DNA of 34,406 bases from Mucilaginibacter dorajii (lineage in GTDB: Bacteria; Bacteroidota; Bacteroidia; Sphingobacteriales; Sphingobacteriaceae). A program made the position numbers and the translations under genes. The notes under the pieces were generated by a model. That model made no database searches. It had not been told where the DNA came from and saw only the letters and a program-made list of their open reading frames with translations. The stretch's first letter is position 1, and each line of letters opens with the position of its first letter. This document shows positions 1-8,249 of the stretch, one piece after another. The stretch covers positions 1 through 34,406 of the forward strand of contig NZ_JANTYS010000040.1 of NCBI RefSeq assembly GCF_024808255.1. The letters run 5' to 3'.

Positions 1-4
1 GACC

Positions 5-88
5 TGTATAGTTCATCTTAGGACTAACAGAATACCTTGTATAGTATTTACAGGATTTACTCACAAATCTGTATAGCTATTTCCGGAC
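5..88. promoter_or_regulatory. Three direct repeats (TGTATAG-N8/9-GGAY) upstream of the permease array
   Basis: TGTATAG occurs at 5-11, 38-44 and 70-76, each followed after 8 or 9 bases by GGAC or GGAT (21-24, 53-56, 85-88). The start-to-start spacing is 33 and 32 bases, about three helical turns, so the copies would face the same side of the DNA. They lie about 180-265 bases before the first permease start. Phased sites like these fit cooperative binding by a regulator, but none is identified. Further copies may lie before the window. The rest of 1-270 has no supportable gene. Confidence 0.42.
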
Positions 89-270
89 GGGTCAACCGGG
101 ATAGCGTTGATACAAAAGCGGGCACAACGTGTACGTATTCGAACACTTGGTCTGTATTTTTTGATTTAATTGGTTGATTTACTGATTGTTAAATAAATGG
201 CACATGTTTTATTCTATTAGCTTGGTAGTTTATGCTCATTTAACATCGAAACCAACCTATTGAACAACTT

Positions 271-3030
271 ATGAATGCAGAGGACCACGTTTGGGAATTA
301 GCGACAAAAAAACTGGCCGGGGAAGCTTCGGAAGAAGAGTTGCGTGAGCTTGATTTTTTGCTGATAGAAAATCCTGAGCTTAAAACCTCGTTGATGCTTA
401 TTTTTAATTGGTGGCAGGATGAGCAGCCAAACACTGATGCAAACAGTTATTTGCTTTTTGAGCAGATCCTTAAAAAGATAAAACCGGAAGAAGAGGTAGC
501 AACGGATAACGCGCCGAGGCTGCAACCACCAAACCCGAAGTATATAGAGATAAAGAGGGCCGTAGGCAATACACACTTTTTAATTAACGCAGGTATGGTT
601 AAAAATTATTTAAAGATTGCCATAAGGCAGTTACGCAAACAAAAAATGTATACCGCCATTAAAATTGGCGGCTTTGCTTTTAGTATTGCTGCCTGTTTAT
701 TAATTGCTTTGTACATACGCGATGAGCTTAGCTTTGATAAAAACTACCCGGATGCCAATAGGGTTTACCGTATAGTGAGCGCGTATGATGACGGTACCGT
801 GCATGGAAAAGGGGTTGACTGGCCCGCCGTGATGGCCAAAACTGTTAAAAACGATTACCCAGAGATTGAAAAAGCGGGTCGTTTAATGCCTAACTCCCTG
901 TTTTGGGGAGCGGGAAGTAACGAGTTGAAACATGCCGATGGTGTTGAAAATACCCACGAGGATGGTTTTGCCTATGCCGATCAGTCGTTATTAGAGATCC
1001 TGAAAGTGCCCATGGTATATGGCGACCTGGCACACGCGCTTACCGAGCCGCAAACCATGGTGATATCTAAAAGCAAGGCAGATAAATATTTCCCCGGTCA
1101 AAACCCGGTTGGCAAGGTAATGTACCTTAATAATAATAAAAGCCGCCCGTATAAAATTGGCGCAGTGATGCAGGATTTTCCTAAAACAACACATTTGCAA
1201 TACAATTTTTTACTTACGCTTGCCGGTGTAAAGTTTTGGAACGGCGAGCAGGAAACCTGGGATGCTAATAATTACAGCACTTATGTATTGCTAAAGCCGG
1301 GCGTGAATATTAATAACCTAAACAAAAAGATGACCAATGGGATAATCAAAAATTATTATATCCCAGATATGCTTAAGAACGGTGATAAAAATGCCTCAAA
1401 GATACTGAGTGTATTTAAAATGGAGTTGCAAAACATCCAAGATATCAATCTTTATTCGTACGGAATAGATGATGGTATGTCGCACGGGGATATTAGGTTT
1501 GTGTGGCTGTTTGGGGCGGTGGCCGGGTTTATATTATTGATAGCCTGCATCAACTTTATTAACCTTTCAACAGCAAAATCGGCCAATAGGGCTAAAGAGG
1601 TTGGCCTGCGTAAAGTAGTAGGTTCGCAACGCAGCGGACTCATTCAGCAGTTTTTAACAGAGTCGTTATTATACAGCTTATTTTCATTTGTGCTGGGGCT
1701 GATATTGGCTACGTTGTTATTGCCGTATTTTAATGTATTGGCATCAAAATCATTAACCATGCCATGGCAGCAATGGTGGCTGTTGCCGGTTGTGGTGGTT
1801 TCGGCAGGCATTGTTGGCCTGGTTGCGGGCATCTACCCGGCATTTTACCTATCGGGCTTTAAACCTATTGATGTGCTGAAGGGTAAGCTGGCTACCGGCA
1901 GTAAAGGCTCGTTCCTGCGGAATGGGCTGGTTGTTTTCCAGTTTACTACCTCTATTATACTTATCATTAGCACAGTGGTTATTTATAGCCAGATGCAGTA
2001 TATCCTCAATAAAAAAGTAGGGTTTGAGAAAGACCAGGTACTGATGATCCAGGGCACAAACACCCTTGAAGATAGCCAGGTTAAAACTTTTAAAAGCGAG
2101 CTTCAGAAGTTATCATCAGTAAAAAGTGTTTCCATCAGCGATTTTTTGCCGGTATCTGGCACCAAGCGTAACGGTAACGAATTTCATAACGAGGGAAAAG
2201 AAAAACTGGAAGCCGGCACCGGCGCACAGTTTTGGGATGTTGATGAAGACTATATCAAAACCTTTGGGATGAAATTAATAGCCGGTCGTAATTTTAACCC
2301 TGATATGAAAACCGACTCACAAGCGGTAATTATTAACCAGTCGATGGCGCAAAAGTTAGGGCTTAAAAATCCTATAGGAAAGCGTATCACAAATTACGGG
2401 CCGCCTAAGCCAATCATTGGCGTAGTGCAGGATTTTAATTTTGAATCGATGCGTAGCGGGATAACACCATTAGCAATGCATTTGAGCAATAGCTCATCCA
2501 TCGTATCGGTAAAAATAAAGGGCACAAACGTGAAAAATACCATAGCACAGATCACCGCTGTTTGGAAAAGCTTTTCGCCAAACCAATCTATCCGTTACTC
2601 CTTTATGGATGAGCAATTTGCCAACATGTATGCAGATGTGCAACGAATGGGGCGCATCTTTACCACCTTCGCGATGCTGGCCATTATTATAGCCTGCCTT
2701 GGTTTATTTGCCCTGGCGGCCTTTATGGCCGAGCAGCGCAGCAAAGAAATAGGCATCCGCAAGGTATTGGGCGCTACCATCAGCAATATTACCACCCTGC
2801 TTTCATTTGATTTTATCAAACTGGTATTCGTAGCCATTGTTATTGCATCGCCAATAGCCTGGTGGGCCATGACCAAGTGGCTGCAGGATTTCAGCTACCG
2901 TATCAACATTAGCTGGTGGATGTTTGCCCTGGCCGGCGCCACCTCAATTGTGATAGCCATGCTAACGGTAAGTTACCAAAGTATTAAAGCCGCGCTCATG
3001 AACCCGGTGAAGAGTTTGAAAGCAGAATAG
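271..3030 (+). CDS. Duplicated MacB/FtsX-type ABC permease with FecR-like N-terminal domain (array member 1, subgroup A)
   Basis: This 919-residue inner-membrane protein heads the seven-permease array. Residues 1 to about 108 form a soluble, acidic, helical extension containing LATKKLAGEASEEELRELD and LLIENPEL, which resembles the cytoplasmic N-terminal segment of FecR-type anti-sigma factors. From Met109 the protein matches the starts of its six neighbours (MVKNYLKIAIRQLRKQK). Predicted membrane helices lie near 129-150, 409-433, 468-490, 504-528, 552-575, 798-820, 847-870 and 882-906, so MacB-like periplasmic domains would span about 155-405 and 576-795. FtsX coupling motifs KEVGLRKVVGS (about 440) and KEIGIRKVLGA (about 823) occur in both halves. 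No Walker motifs are present, so an ATPase must come from elsewhere. The start at 271 is preferred over 595 because the extension is open and domain-like. Substrate unknown. Confidence 0.9.
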   Translation: MNAEDHVWELATKKLAGEASEEELRELDFLLIENPELKTSLMLIFNWWQDEQPNTDANSYLLFEQILKKIKPEEEVATDNAPRLQPPNPKYIEIKRAVGNTHFLINAGMVKNYLKIAIRQLRKQKMYTAIKIGGFAFSIAACLLIALYIRDELSFDKNYPDANRVYRIVSAYDDGTVHGKGVDWPAVMAKTVKNDYPEIEKAGRLMPNSLFWGAGSNELKHADGVENTHEDGFAYADQSLLEILKVPMVYGDLAHALTEPQTMVISKSKADKYFPGQNPVGKVMYLNNNKSRPYKIGAVMQDFPKTTHLQYNFLLTLAGVKFWNGEQETWDANNYSTYVLLKPGVNINNLNKKMTNGIIKNYYIPDMLKNGDKNASKILSVFKMELQNIQDINLYSYGIDDGMSHGDIRFVWLFGAVAGFILLIACINFINLSTAKSANRAKEVGLRKVVGSQRSGLIQQFLTESLLYSLFSFVLGLILATLLLPYFNVLASKSLTMPWQQWWLLPVVVVSAGIVGLVAGIYPAFYLSGFKPIDVLKGKLATGSKGSFLRNGLVVFQFTTSIILIISTVVIYSQMQYILNKKVGFEKDQVLMIQGTNTLEDSQVKTFKSELQKLSSVKSVSISDFLPVSGTKRNGNEFHNEGKEKLEAGTGAQFWDVDEDYIKTFGMKLIAGRNFNPDMKTDSQAVIINQSMAQKLGLKNPIGKRITNYGPPKPIIGVVQDFNFESMRSGITPLAMHLSNSSSIVSVKIKGTNVKNTIAQITAVWKSFSPNQSIRYSFMDEQFANMYADVQRMGRIFTTFAMLAIIIACLGLFALAAFMAEQRSKEIGIRKVLGATISNITTLLSFDFIKLVFVAIVIASPIAWWAMTKWLQDFSYRINISWWMFALAGATSIVIAMLTVSYQSIKAALMNPVKSLKAE

Positions 3031-3032
3031 AA

Positions 3033-3115
3033 GCTTAAAGCCGAAGGCTTAAAGCAAAAAGCAGTGAAAATTAGAATGAAAAAAAGCTTTAGGCTTTATG
3101 CCTTCAGCTTTAAGC
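3033..3115. repeat. Long inverted repeat between permeases 1 and 2
   Basis: The 23-base arm at 3033-3055 pairs with 3093-3115 at 21 of 23 positions, with a loop of about 37 bases, right after the stop of the first permease. It is built from GCTTAAAGC and GAAGGC words related to the AAAGG-rich repeats elsewhere in the window. There is no T-run after it, so it may stabilise mRNA 3' ends rather than terminate. Confidence 0.7.
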
Positions 3116-3129
3116 AAAATTAAAGTGCT

Positions 3130-5559
3130 ATGATTAGAAGTTATTTAAAAACAGCGTGGAGGTTTTTGTTAAAAAACAAAACCTTTAGTTTCATCAACAT
3201 TATTGGCCTGGCTACGGGTACTTTATGTTGCCTGTATATTTTATTGTATGTACAGGATCAGTATAGTTATGATAAGCAGCACAAGGGTGCCAACAATATT
3301 TACCGGCTTACTACAGATCTGGAGCTTACCGGCGATAAACATCATAGCGGGGCAAGCTCGCCGCCGATAACGCCTGCAATGAAAAGCGAGTTTGCCGAGA
3401 TACAGCAATATACCCGGGTGGTTACTACCGAAAAGTTTGGTGCCAAACAACACCTGTTGCGCTATAAAGAAAAGTCGTTTTACGAGAAGGACGCGCTTTT
3501 TGTAGATTCTACCTTTTTTGACATGTTTACCTATCATTTTGTAAGCGGTAACGCTACGAGGGCATTGGCCGAACCTTATACTATCGTATTGTTTAAGCCA
3601 GTTGCCGATAAACTTTTTGGCAGCGAGGACGCCGTTGGTAAAATGATATCAATCGAAAACGGTTTTGGTAAGCACGATTATAAGGTAAGTGGCGTGGTTG
3701 ATGAAAGCCTGGGTAAATCGCACATTCATGGTAATATATATGTATCGATGAACAGCGGCGGCTTTGGCGAGTCGGTACGGAAGAATGATGCCTGGGCCGG
3801 CAATAACTTTTTGTACGCCTACATCAAATTAAGGCCCGATGCCAGTGCTGCCGCACTTGAGAAAAAGCTGCCCGACTTTTTGAACAAGCATGCGGCGCAG
3901 CAGTTAAAAGACATCGGTATGAAAAAGGTTTTACACTTACAGCCGGTTAACAGCATTCATACCACCCCCGGCTTTGAAAACGAGCTGAGCAAAACGCTTG
4001 ACCCTAAGTTTTTATTCCTGCTGATATTAATAGCGGTAATGATCCAGGGGATTGCCTGTATCAACTTCATGAACCTATCTACCGCCCGCGCCTCCAAACG
4101 TGCCAAGGAAGTTGGTGTGCGTAAAGTGATAGGCGCAGGTAAAGGCGATTTGATCAAACAGTTTTTAGGCGAATCGTTCCTGTTGGCTTTTATAGGTGTT
4201 GCCATTGCATTGCCGTTGCTCATAATACTGCTGCCTTATCTTAACCAGATCACCAAAGCAGATATTCAACTGGCCTTTTTTAGTAATTATAAAATTTGGG
4301 TGCTGCTGTTAGGCCTTATCACCGTTACCGGTTTGGTTGCGGGTAGTTATCCTGCATTCTACCTGTCGGCTTTTGAGGCTATTAAGGTGATCAAAGGTAA
4401 TTTTACCAGCCAGGTTTCGGCTACAGGCATTCGTAAATCGCTGGTGGTTTTCCAATTTGTTTTATCTATAGTTTTGGTTTCTGGTATCATTATTATCTAT
4501 AGTCAGCTAAACTACATCAAAAATAGAGATCTTGGTTTCGATAAAAATCAAAAGCTGATCTTCAACTTTTACACCGAAAGCTCGCAGAAAAAGATGCCTG
4601 CTTTCACCAATGACCTGAAAGAACTGGCAGAAGTAAAAGCCGTTAACAATGCTGATAACTATTTGGGGCAGTTTGTGCCCCATGATCATGGCGTTTTCCT
4701 AGCAGGCGGCAATATGGCCGAAGCCGTTGACGCCCAAAACATTAACACCGACGAGCATTTTGTGAAAACAAATGGCGTTAGCTTAATAAGCGGTCGCGAT
4801 TTTAGGATGAACGATACCAACCGGGTATTGATTAACGAAACATTAGCCAAACGCCTTGGCCTGGATGTGCAAAAAGCACCAGGCACCAGGCTGTACTCGC
4901 AATACGACGGCAAACCTGCCACCTTTGTGGAAGTAGCCGGCGTAATGAAAAACTTTAACTACAATTCGCTGCACAGCGAGGTGCGCCCGTTTATGATGGT
5001 GTATCAAAACGATCCCGGCTATTTCAACAGCATGGTAGTTTCTGTAGGTAGTAGCAATTATAAGTCCCTGCTCGAAAAAATGTCGGCAGTTTGGCATAAG
5101 GACCTCCCCGAGGTGCCTTTTGAATACACCTTCCTGGATACCGAGGTTCAAAAGCAATATGAAACCGAGATCATGCTATCGCAGATCATCAATTCATTTA
5201 CTTTGGTGGCCATTGTAATATCGTGCCTTGGCTTGTTTGGCCTGGCAGCCTTTAGTGCCGAGCAGCGCAGCAAAGAAATTGGCATCCGCAAAGTATTAGG
5301 TGCAAGTGTAACGGGCATAGTGCAGTTATTATCTACAGATTTTTTAAAGCTGGTGATCGTCGCCTTTGTGATAGCCACGCCTTTGGCCTGGTGGGGTATG
5401 AGCAAATGGCTACAGGATTTTGAATACCGCGTAACCATAAGTTGGTGGATGTTTGCCCTGGCCGGTATATTGGCGGTAGTAGTGGCCCTGTTCACCGTAA
5501 GTTTCCAGGCCATAAAGGCAGCCCTGATGAACCCGGTGAAGAGTTTAAAAGCAGAATAG
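3130..5559 (+). CDS. Duplicated MacB/FtsX-type ABC permease (array member 2, subgroup B)
   Basis: The 809-residue protein begins MIRSYLKTAWRFLLKNK, the usual cytoplasmic lead-in of this family, followed by helix 1 (about 19-41). A periplasmic MacB-like domain follows (about 45-290), then three FtsX helices (about 294-318, 351-372, 389-412), a fifth helix (about 436-458), a second periplasmic domain (about 460-685) and three last helices (about 688-713, 738-760, 773-795). Coupling motifs KEVGVRKVIGA (about 325) and KEIGIRKVLGA (about 711) mark both halves, so one chain could mimic a MacB dimer. The ending KAALMNPVKSLKAE is shared with member 1 and differs from the SLRSE ending of members 3-7. 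There is no ATPase domain. Its spacer to member 1 is a large hairpin; co-transcription is plausible but unproven. Substrate unknown. Confidence 0.9.
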   Translation: MIRSYLKTAWRFLLKNKTFSFINIIGLATGTLCCLYILLYVQDQYSYDKQHKGANNIYRLTTDLELTGDKHHSGASSPPITPAMKSEFAEIQQYTRVVTTEKFGAKQHLLRYKEKSFYEKDALFVDSTFFDMFTYHFVSGNATRALAEPYTIVLFKPVADKLFGSEDAVGKMISIENGFGKHDYKVSGVVDESLGKSHIHGNIYVSMNSGGFGESVRKNDAWAGNNFLYAYIKLRPDASAAALEKKLPDFLNKHAAQQLKDIGMKKVLHLQPVNSIHTTPGFENELSKTLDPKFLFLLILIAVMIQGIACINFMNLSTARASKRAKEVGVRKVIGAGKGDLIKQFLGESFLLAFIGVAIALPLLIILLPYLNQITKADIQLAFFSNYKIWVLLLGLITVTGLVAGSYPAFYLSAFEAIKVIKGNFTSQVSATGIRKSLVVFQFVLSIVLVSGIIIIYSQLNYIKNRDLGFDKNQKLIFNFYTESSQKKMPAFTNDLKELAEVKAVNNADNYLGQFVPHDHGVFLAGGNMAEAVDAQNINTDEHFVKTNGVSLISGRDFRMNDTNRVLINETLAKRLGLDVQKAPGTRLYSQYDGKPATFVEVAGVMKNFNYNSLHSEVRPFMMVYQNDPGYFNSMVVSVGSSNYKSLLEKMSAVWHKDLPEVPFEYTFLDTEVQKQYETEIMLSQIINSFTLVAIVISCLGLFGLAAFSAEQRSKEIGIRKVLGASVTGIVQLLSTDFLKLVIVAFVIATPLAWWGMSKWLQDFEYRVTISWWMFALAGILAVVVALFTVSFQAIKAALMNPVKSLKAE

Positions 5560-5710
5560 TATCAAGTAGTTAGTATCAAGTATCAAGACAGGAGCGAAAA
5601 ATAGAGTCAGAATTAAGAGTCAGGAATCAAGATAGAAGCATTGTGGATTTGTGATGGAATTGGCCACCAGACAAGACCAATGAACTAATGAACCAGTGAA
5701 CCAATAAACA
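5560..5710. repeat. Spacer of degenerate short tandem repeats before permease 3
   Basis: The spacer starts with GTATCAAGTA-type words (about 5561-5588), continues with GAGTCA/GAATCAAGA words (5602-5635) and ends with an 8-base period, CAATGAAC TAATGAAC, then CAGTGAAC CAATAAAC, running up to the ATG at 5711. No coding capacity or clear promoter was seen. Confidence 0.6.
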
Positions 5711-8083
5711 ATGATTAAGAATTACATCAAAATAGCATGGCGAAACCTTATCCGTAATAAGGCGCATACGTTTATCAACATCGCGGGGCTTTCTGTGGGG
5801 CTGGCTTGCAGCTTGTTAATTTTGCTTTGGGTGCAAAACGAGCTGGAGATTGATGCTTATCACAAAAACAGCAGTCGCTTATACTCGGTTTATGAACGCC
5901 AGTATTATGATCATAAAATTGTTGGGCAGTATAATACACCAGGCTTATTACCCGATGAGCTGAAAAAGCAGATTCCCGAAATTGAGGCATCAACAGGGAT
6001 TTCCTATGGTGGCGATAACACCTTCCAGGTTGGCGATAAAATTGCGAAGATGGGCGGTGTAAGCGGTGGAGCCGATGTTTTTAAAATGTTCACTATTCCG
6101 CTATTGGCTGGCAACGCGCAAACCGCGTTGAATACCCCCGTAAGCATGGCCATCTCCAATAAAATGGCCAAAGTGTTTTTTGGCAGCGCGCAAGCCGCCA
6201 TTGGCAAAACCATCCGCTATGAAAACCGCAAGGACTTTAAGGTAACCGGCGTTTACCAGGACCTGCCCAAAACATCATCGCAGCAATACGATTTTATGAT
6301 GAACTGGGATGCTTTTTTAGCCGATAACGACTGGGCAAAAATATGGGGCAACAACGGGCCTTCAACCGTTATTTTGCTGCGGGCCGATGCCAACCCAGAT
6401 CTGGTTCAAAAAAAGCTTACCCACTTTTTAGATAACCTTAACAAGGGCCAAAAGAAGGGCGTATTCACTGAAGAGTTGGGCATGCAGCTTTTTAAAGATG
6501 GATACCTGCATAACAACTTTGAGAATGGCGAATTTAAGGGTGGTCGTATTGAGTACGTACGCCTGTTTACTATTGTGGCTATTTTTATTTTGTTGATAGC
6601 CTGTATCAATTTCATGAACCTGACCACGGCCCGCTCTGTTAAACGCGCCCGTGAAATAGGGGTGCGCAAAGTAGTTGGTGCTGTACGTTCGGTATTGATC
6701 AAACAATTTATAGGTGAATCGATGCTGATAACTGTATTAGCCGTTGGGGTGGCTTTGCTGTTATTGGTATTGCTGCTACCTGTGTTTAACCACATTACTC
6801 AAAAAGAGATTGAGCTGCCATTTAACCAAACCGCTTTCTGGCTAAAATTAGCGGGCATCACTTTAATAACGGGTTTTATATCCGGCAGTTACCCGGCTTT
6901 ATTTTTATCATCATTTAACCCGGTTACAGTTTTAAAAGGCACCTTGAAATTAGATACCGGCACAACAATGTTCCGTAAAGGGCTGGTGGTATTCCAGTTT
7001 TTCCTGTCGGTAGTGATGATCACAGCTACCATTGTGATATCCAAACAAATGAATTATGTGCAATCAAAAAATCTGGGCTACGATCGCGAAAACCTTATTT
7101 ACATACCGATGAGTGGCGAGCTCATCCATAAATACCAGCTGTTTAAAGATGAAGCCTTGCAAATGCCGGGTGTTAAGTCGATAAGCCGTATCACCGCTAC
7201 GCCAACCGGCCTGGATAACGGAACATCTGATGTTGATTGGATAGGTAAAGATCATGGTGTACAAATTCAGTTTACCCAGGTATCGGTAGGCTACGATTTT
7301 GTGAAAACCATGAAATTAAAAATGGCTGCCGGCCGCGATTTTTCAAAGGCTTACGGTACCGACTCTGTGGGATACGTCATCAATGAGGTAGCGTTAAGCA
7401 GACTGAAATATACGGATCCTATTGGCAAGCCTTTAACTTTTTGGGGCAAAAAAGGACACATCATCGGCGTGCTGAAAGATTTTCATTTTGCATCGCTGCA
7501 CGAGCGGATAGAGCCGCTGATCATCAGGTATGGCGAGCAGGAAGGTTACGGCAATATCCTGGTTAAAACCCAACCCGGTAAAACCCGCGAAGCATTGGCC
7601 AGCCTGGAAACCCTTGCCAAACAAATGAACCCGGCGTTCCCGTTCAGTTACAGTTTTTCTGACGAGGAATATCAAAAGCTTTATCAAAATGAACAGATAG
7701 TAACCAAACTTTCAAACGCCTTTGCCTTCCTGGCCATATTTATATCGTGCCTTGGCCTGTTAGGTTTAGCCATGTTCACAGCCGAGCAGCGCATTAAAGA
7801 GATAGGTATCCGTAAAGTTTTGGGTGCCAGTGCACGCTCGTTGTTCGCGCTTTTGTCAACAGAGTTTTTGGTGCTGGTGATCATATCGCTGTTTATAGCC
7901 TTGCCGGTATCCTGGTACGCCATGAGTGCCTGGCTGCGCGATTTTGCTTATCAAACCCCTATGCAATGGTGGGTATTTGCCATGGCCGGCGGTATCATCA
8001 TTGTAATAGCTATGGTAACGGTAAGCTTCCAGGCCCTAAAAGCAGCGTTGGTTAACCCAATAAAAAGCCTGAGATCTGAATAG
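5711..8083 (+). CDS. Duplicated MacB/FtsX-type ABC permease (array member 3, subgroup C1)
   Basis: The 790-residue protein begins MIKNYIKIAWRNLIRNKAHT. Predicted helices lie near 19-41, 289-311, 343-364, 378-402, 426-449, 670-694, 719-741 and 754-776, enclosing two MacB-like periplasmic domains. The FtsX coupling motifs are REIGVRKVVGA (about 313) and KEIGIRKVLGA (about 693). It closely resembles members 4 and 6: all share GLSVGL(A/V)CSLLI near residue 25, a DGYLH-type or similar stretch before the second helix, and IEYVRLF or IQYVHLF at the membrane entry. It ends in NPIKSLRSE. Both coupling regions are intact, so it looks functional, but no ATPase partner is encoded nearby. Role in export or envelope transport is inferred from family only. 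Confidence 0.9.
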   Translation: MIKNYIKIAWRNLIRNKAHTFINIAGLSVGLACSLLILLWVQNELEIDAYHKNSSRLYSVYERQYYDHKIVGQYNTPGLLPDELKKQIPEIEASTGISYGGDNTFQVGDKIAKMGGVSGGADVFKMFTIPLLAGNAQTALNTPVSMAISNKMAKVFFGSAQAAIGKTIRYENRKDFKVTGVYQDLPKTSSQQYDFMMNWDAFLADNDWAKIWGNNGPSTVILLRADANPDLVQKKLTHFLDNLNKGQKKGVFTEELGMQLFKDGYLHNNFENGEFKGGRIEYVRLFTIVAIFILLIACINFMNLTTARSVKRAREIGVRKVVGAVRSVLIKQFIGESMLITVLAVGVALLLLVLLLPVFNHITQKEIELPFNQTAFWLKLAGITLITGFISGSYPALFLSSFNPVTVLKGTLKLDTGTTMFRKGLVVFQFFLSVVMITATIVISKQMNYVQSKNLGYDRENLIYIPMSGELIHKYQLFKDEALQMPGVKSISRITATPTGLDNGTSDVDWIGKDHGVQIQFTQVSVGYDFVKTMKLKMAAGRDFSKAYGTDSVGYVINEVALSRLKYTDPIGKPLTFWGKKGHIIGVLKDFHFASLHERIEPLIIRYGEQEGYGNILVKTQPGKTREALASLETLAKQMNPAFPFSYSFSDEEYQKLYQNEQIVTKLSNAFAFLAIFISCLGLLGLAMFTAEQRIKEIGIRKVLGASARSLFALLSTEFLVLVIISLFIALPVSWYAMSAWLRDFAYQTPMQWWVFAMAGGIIIVIAMVTVSFQALKAALVNPIKSLRSE

Positions 8084-8169
8084 AGTCAAGAAGTTAGAAC
8101 CAGGAATCAAGACGGGAAGAGTCATTGGTTATTAGTAAAAGCAGGGATACTTATAATTGAGGCTCATTT

Positions 8170-8238
8170 TTTATAGTTTAAAAATTAGGATTTAGAGTTT
8201 AGAAGTTAAGATTTATAGTTTAAAAATTAGGATTTAGA
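8170..8238. repeat. 42-bp-period tandem repeat upstream of permease 4
   Basis: A 27-base AT-rich unit is present identically at 8170-8196 and 8212-8238, giving a 42-base period. Inside it are smaller repeats of TTTAGA and AAATTAGGA words. The second copy ends 11 bases before the permease start at 8250, so it forms part of the leader or promoter of that gene. Confidence 0.75.
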
Positions 8239-8249
8239 ATTTAAACACC

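Noticed and set aside
5..88. CRISPR array
   Set aside because: The period of 32-33 bases is suggestive, but only about 11 bases per unit are conserved and there is no repeat-spacer structure or cas gene.
198..213. Sigma-54-like promoter (TGGCAC at 198-203)
   Set aside because: The -24 element fits but the GC at -12 is replaced by AT, so it is not called as a promoter.
595..3030. Alternative start of the first permease at Met109
   Set aside because: It would give the usual length, but the preceding 108 codons are open, in frame and look like a folded helical domain; kept as a possible internal start only.
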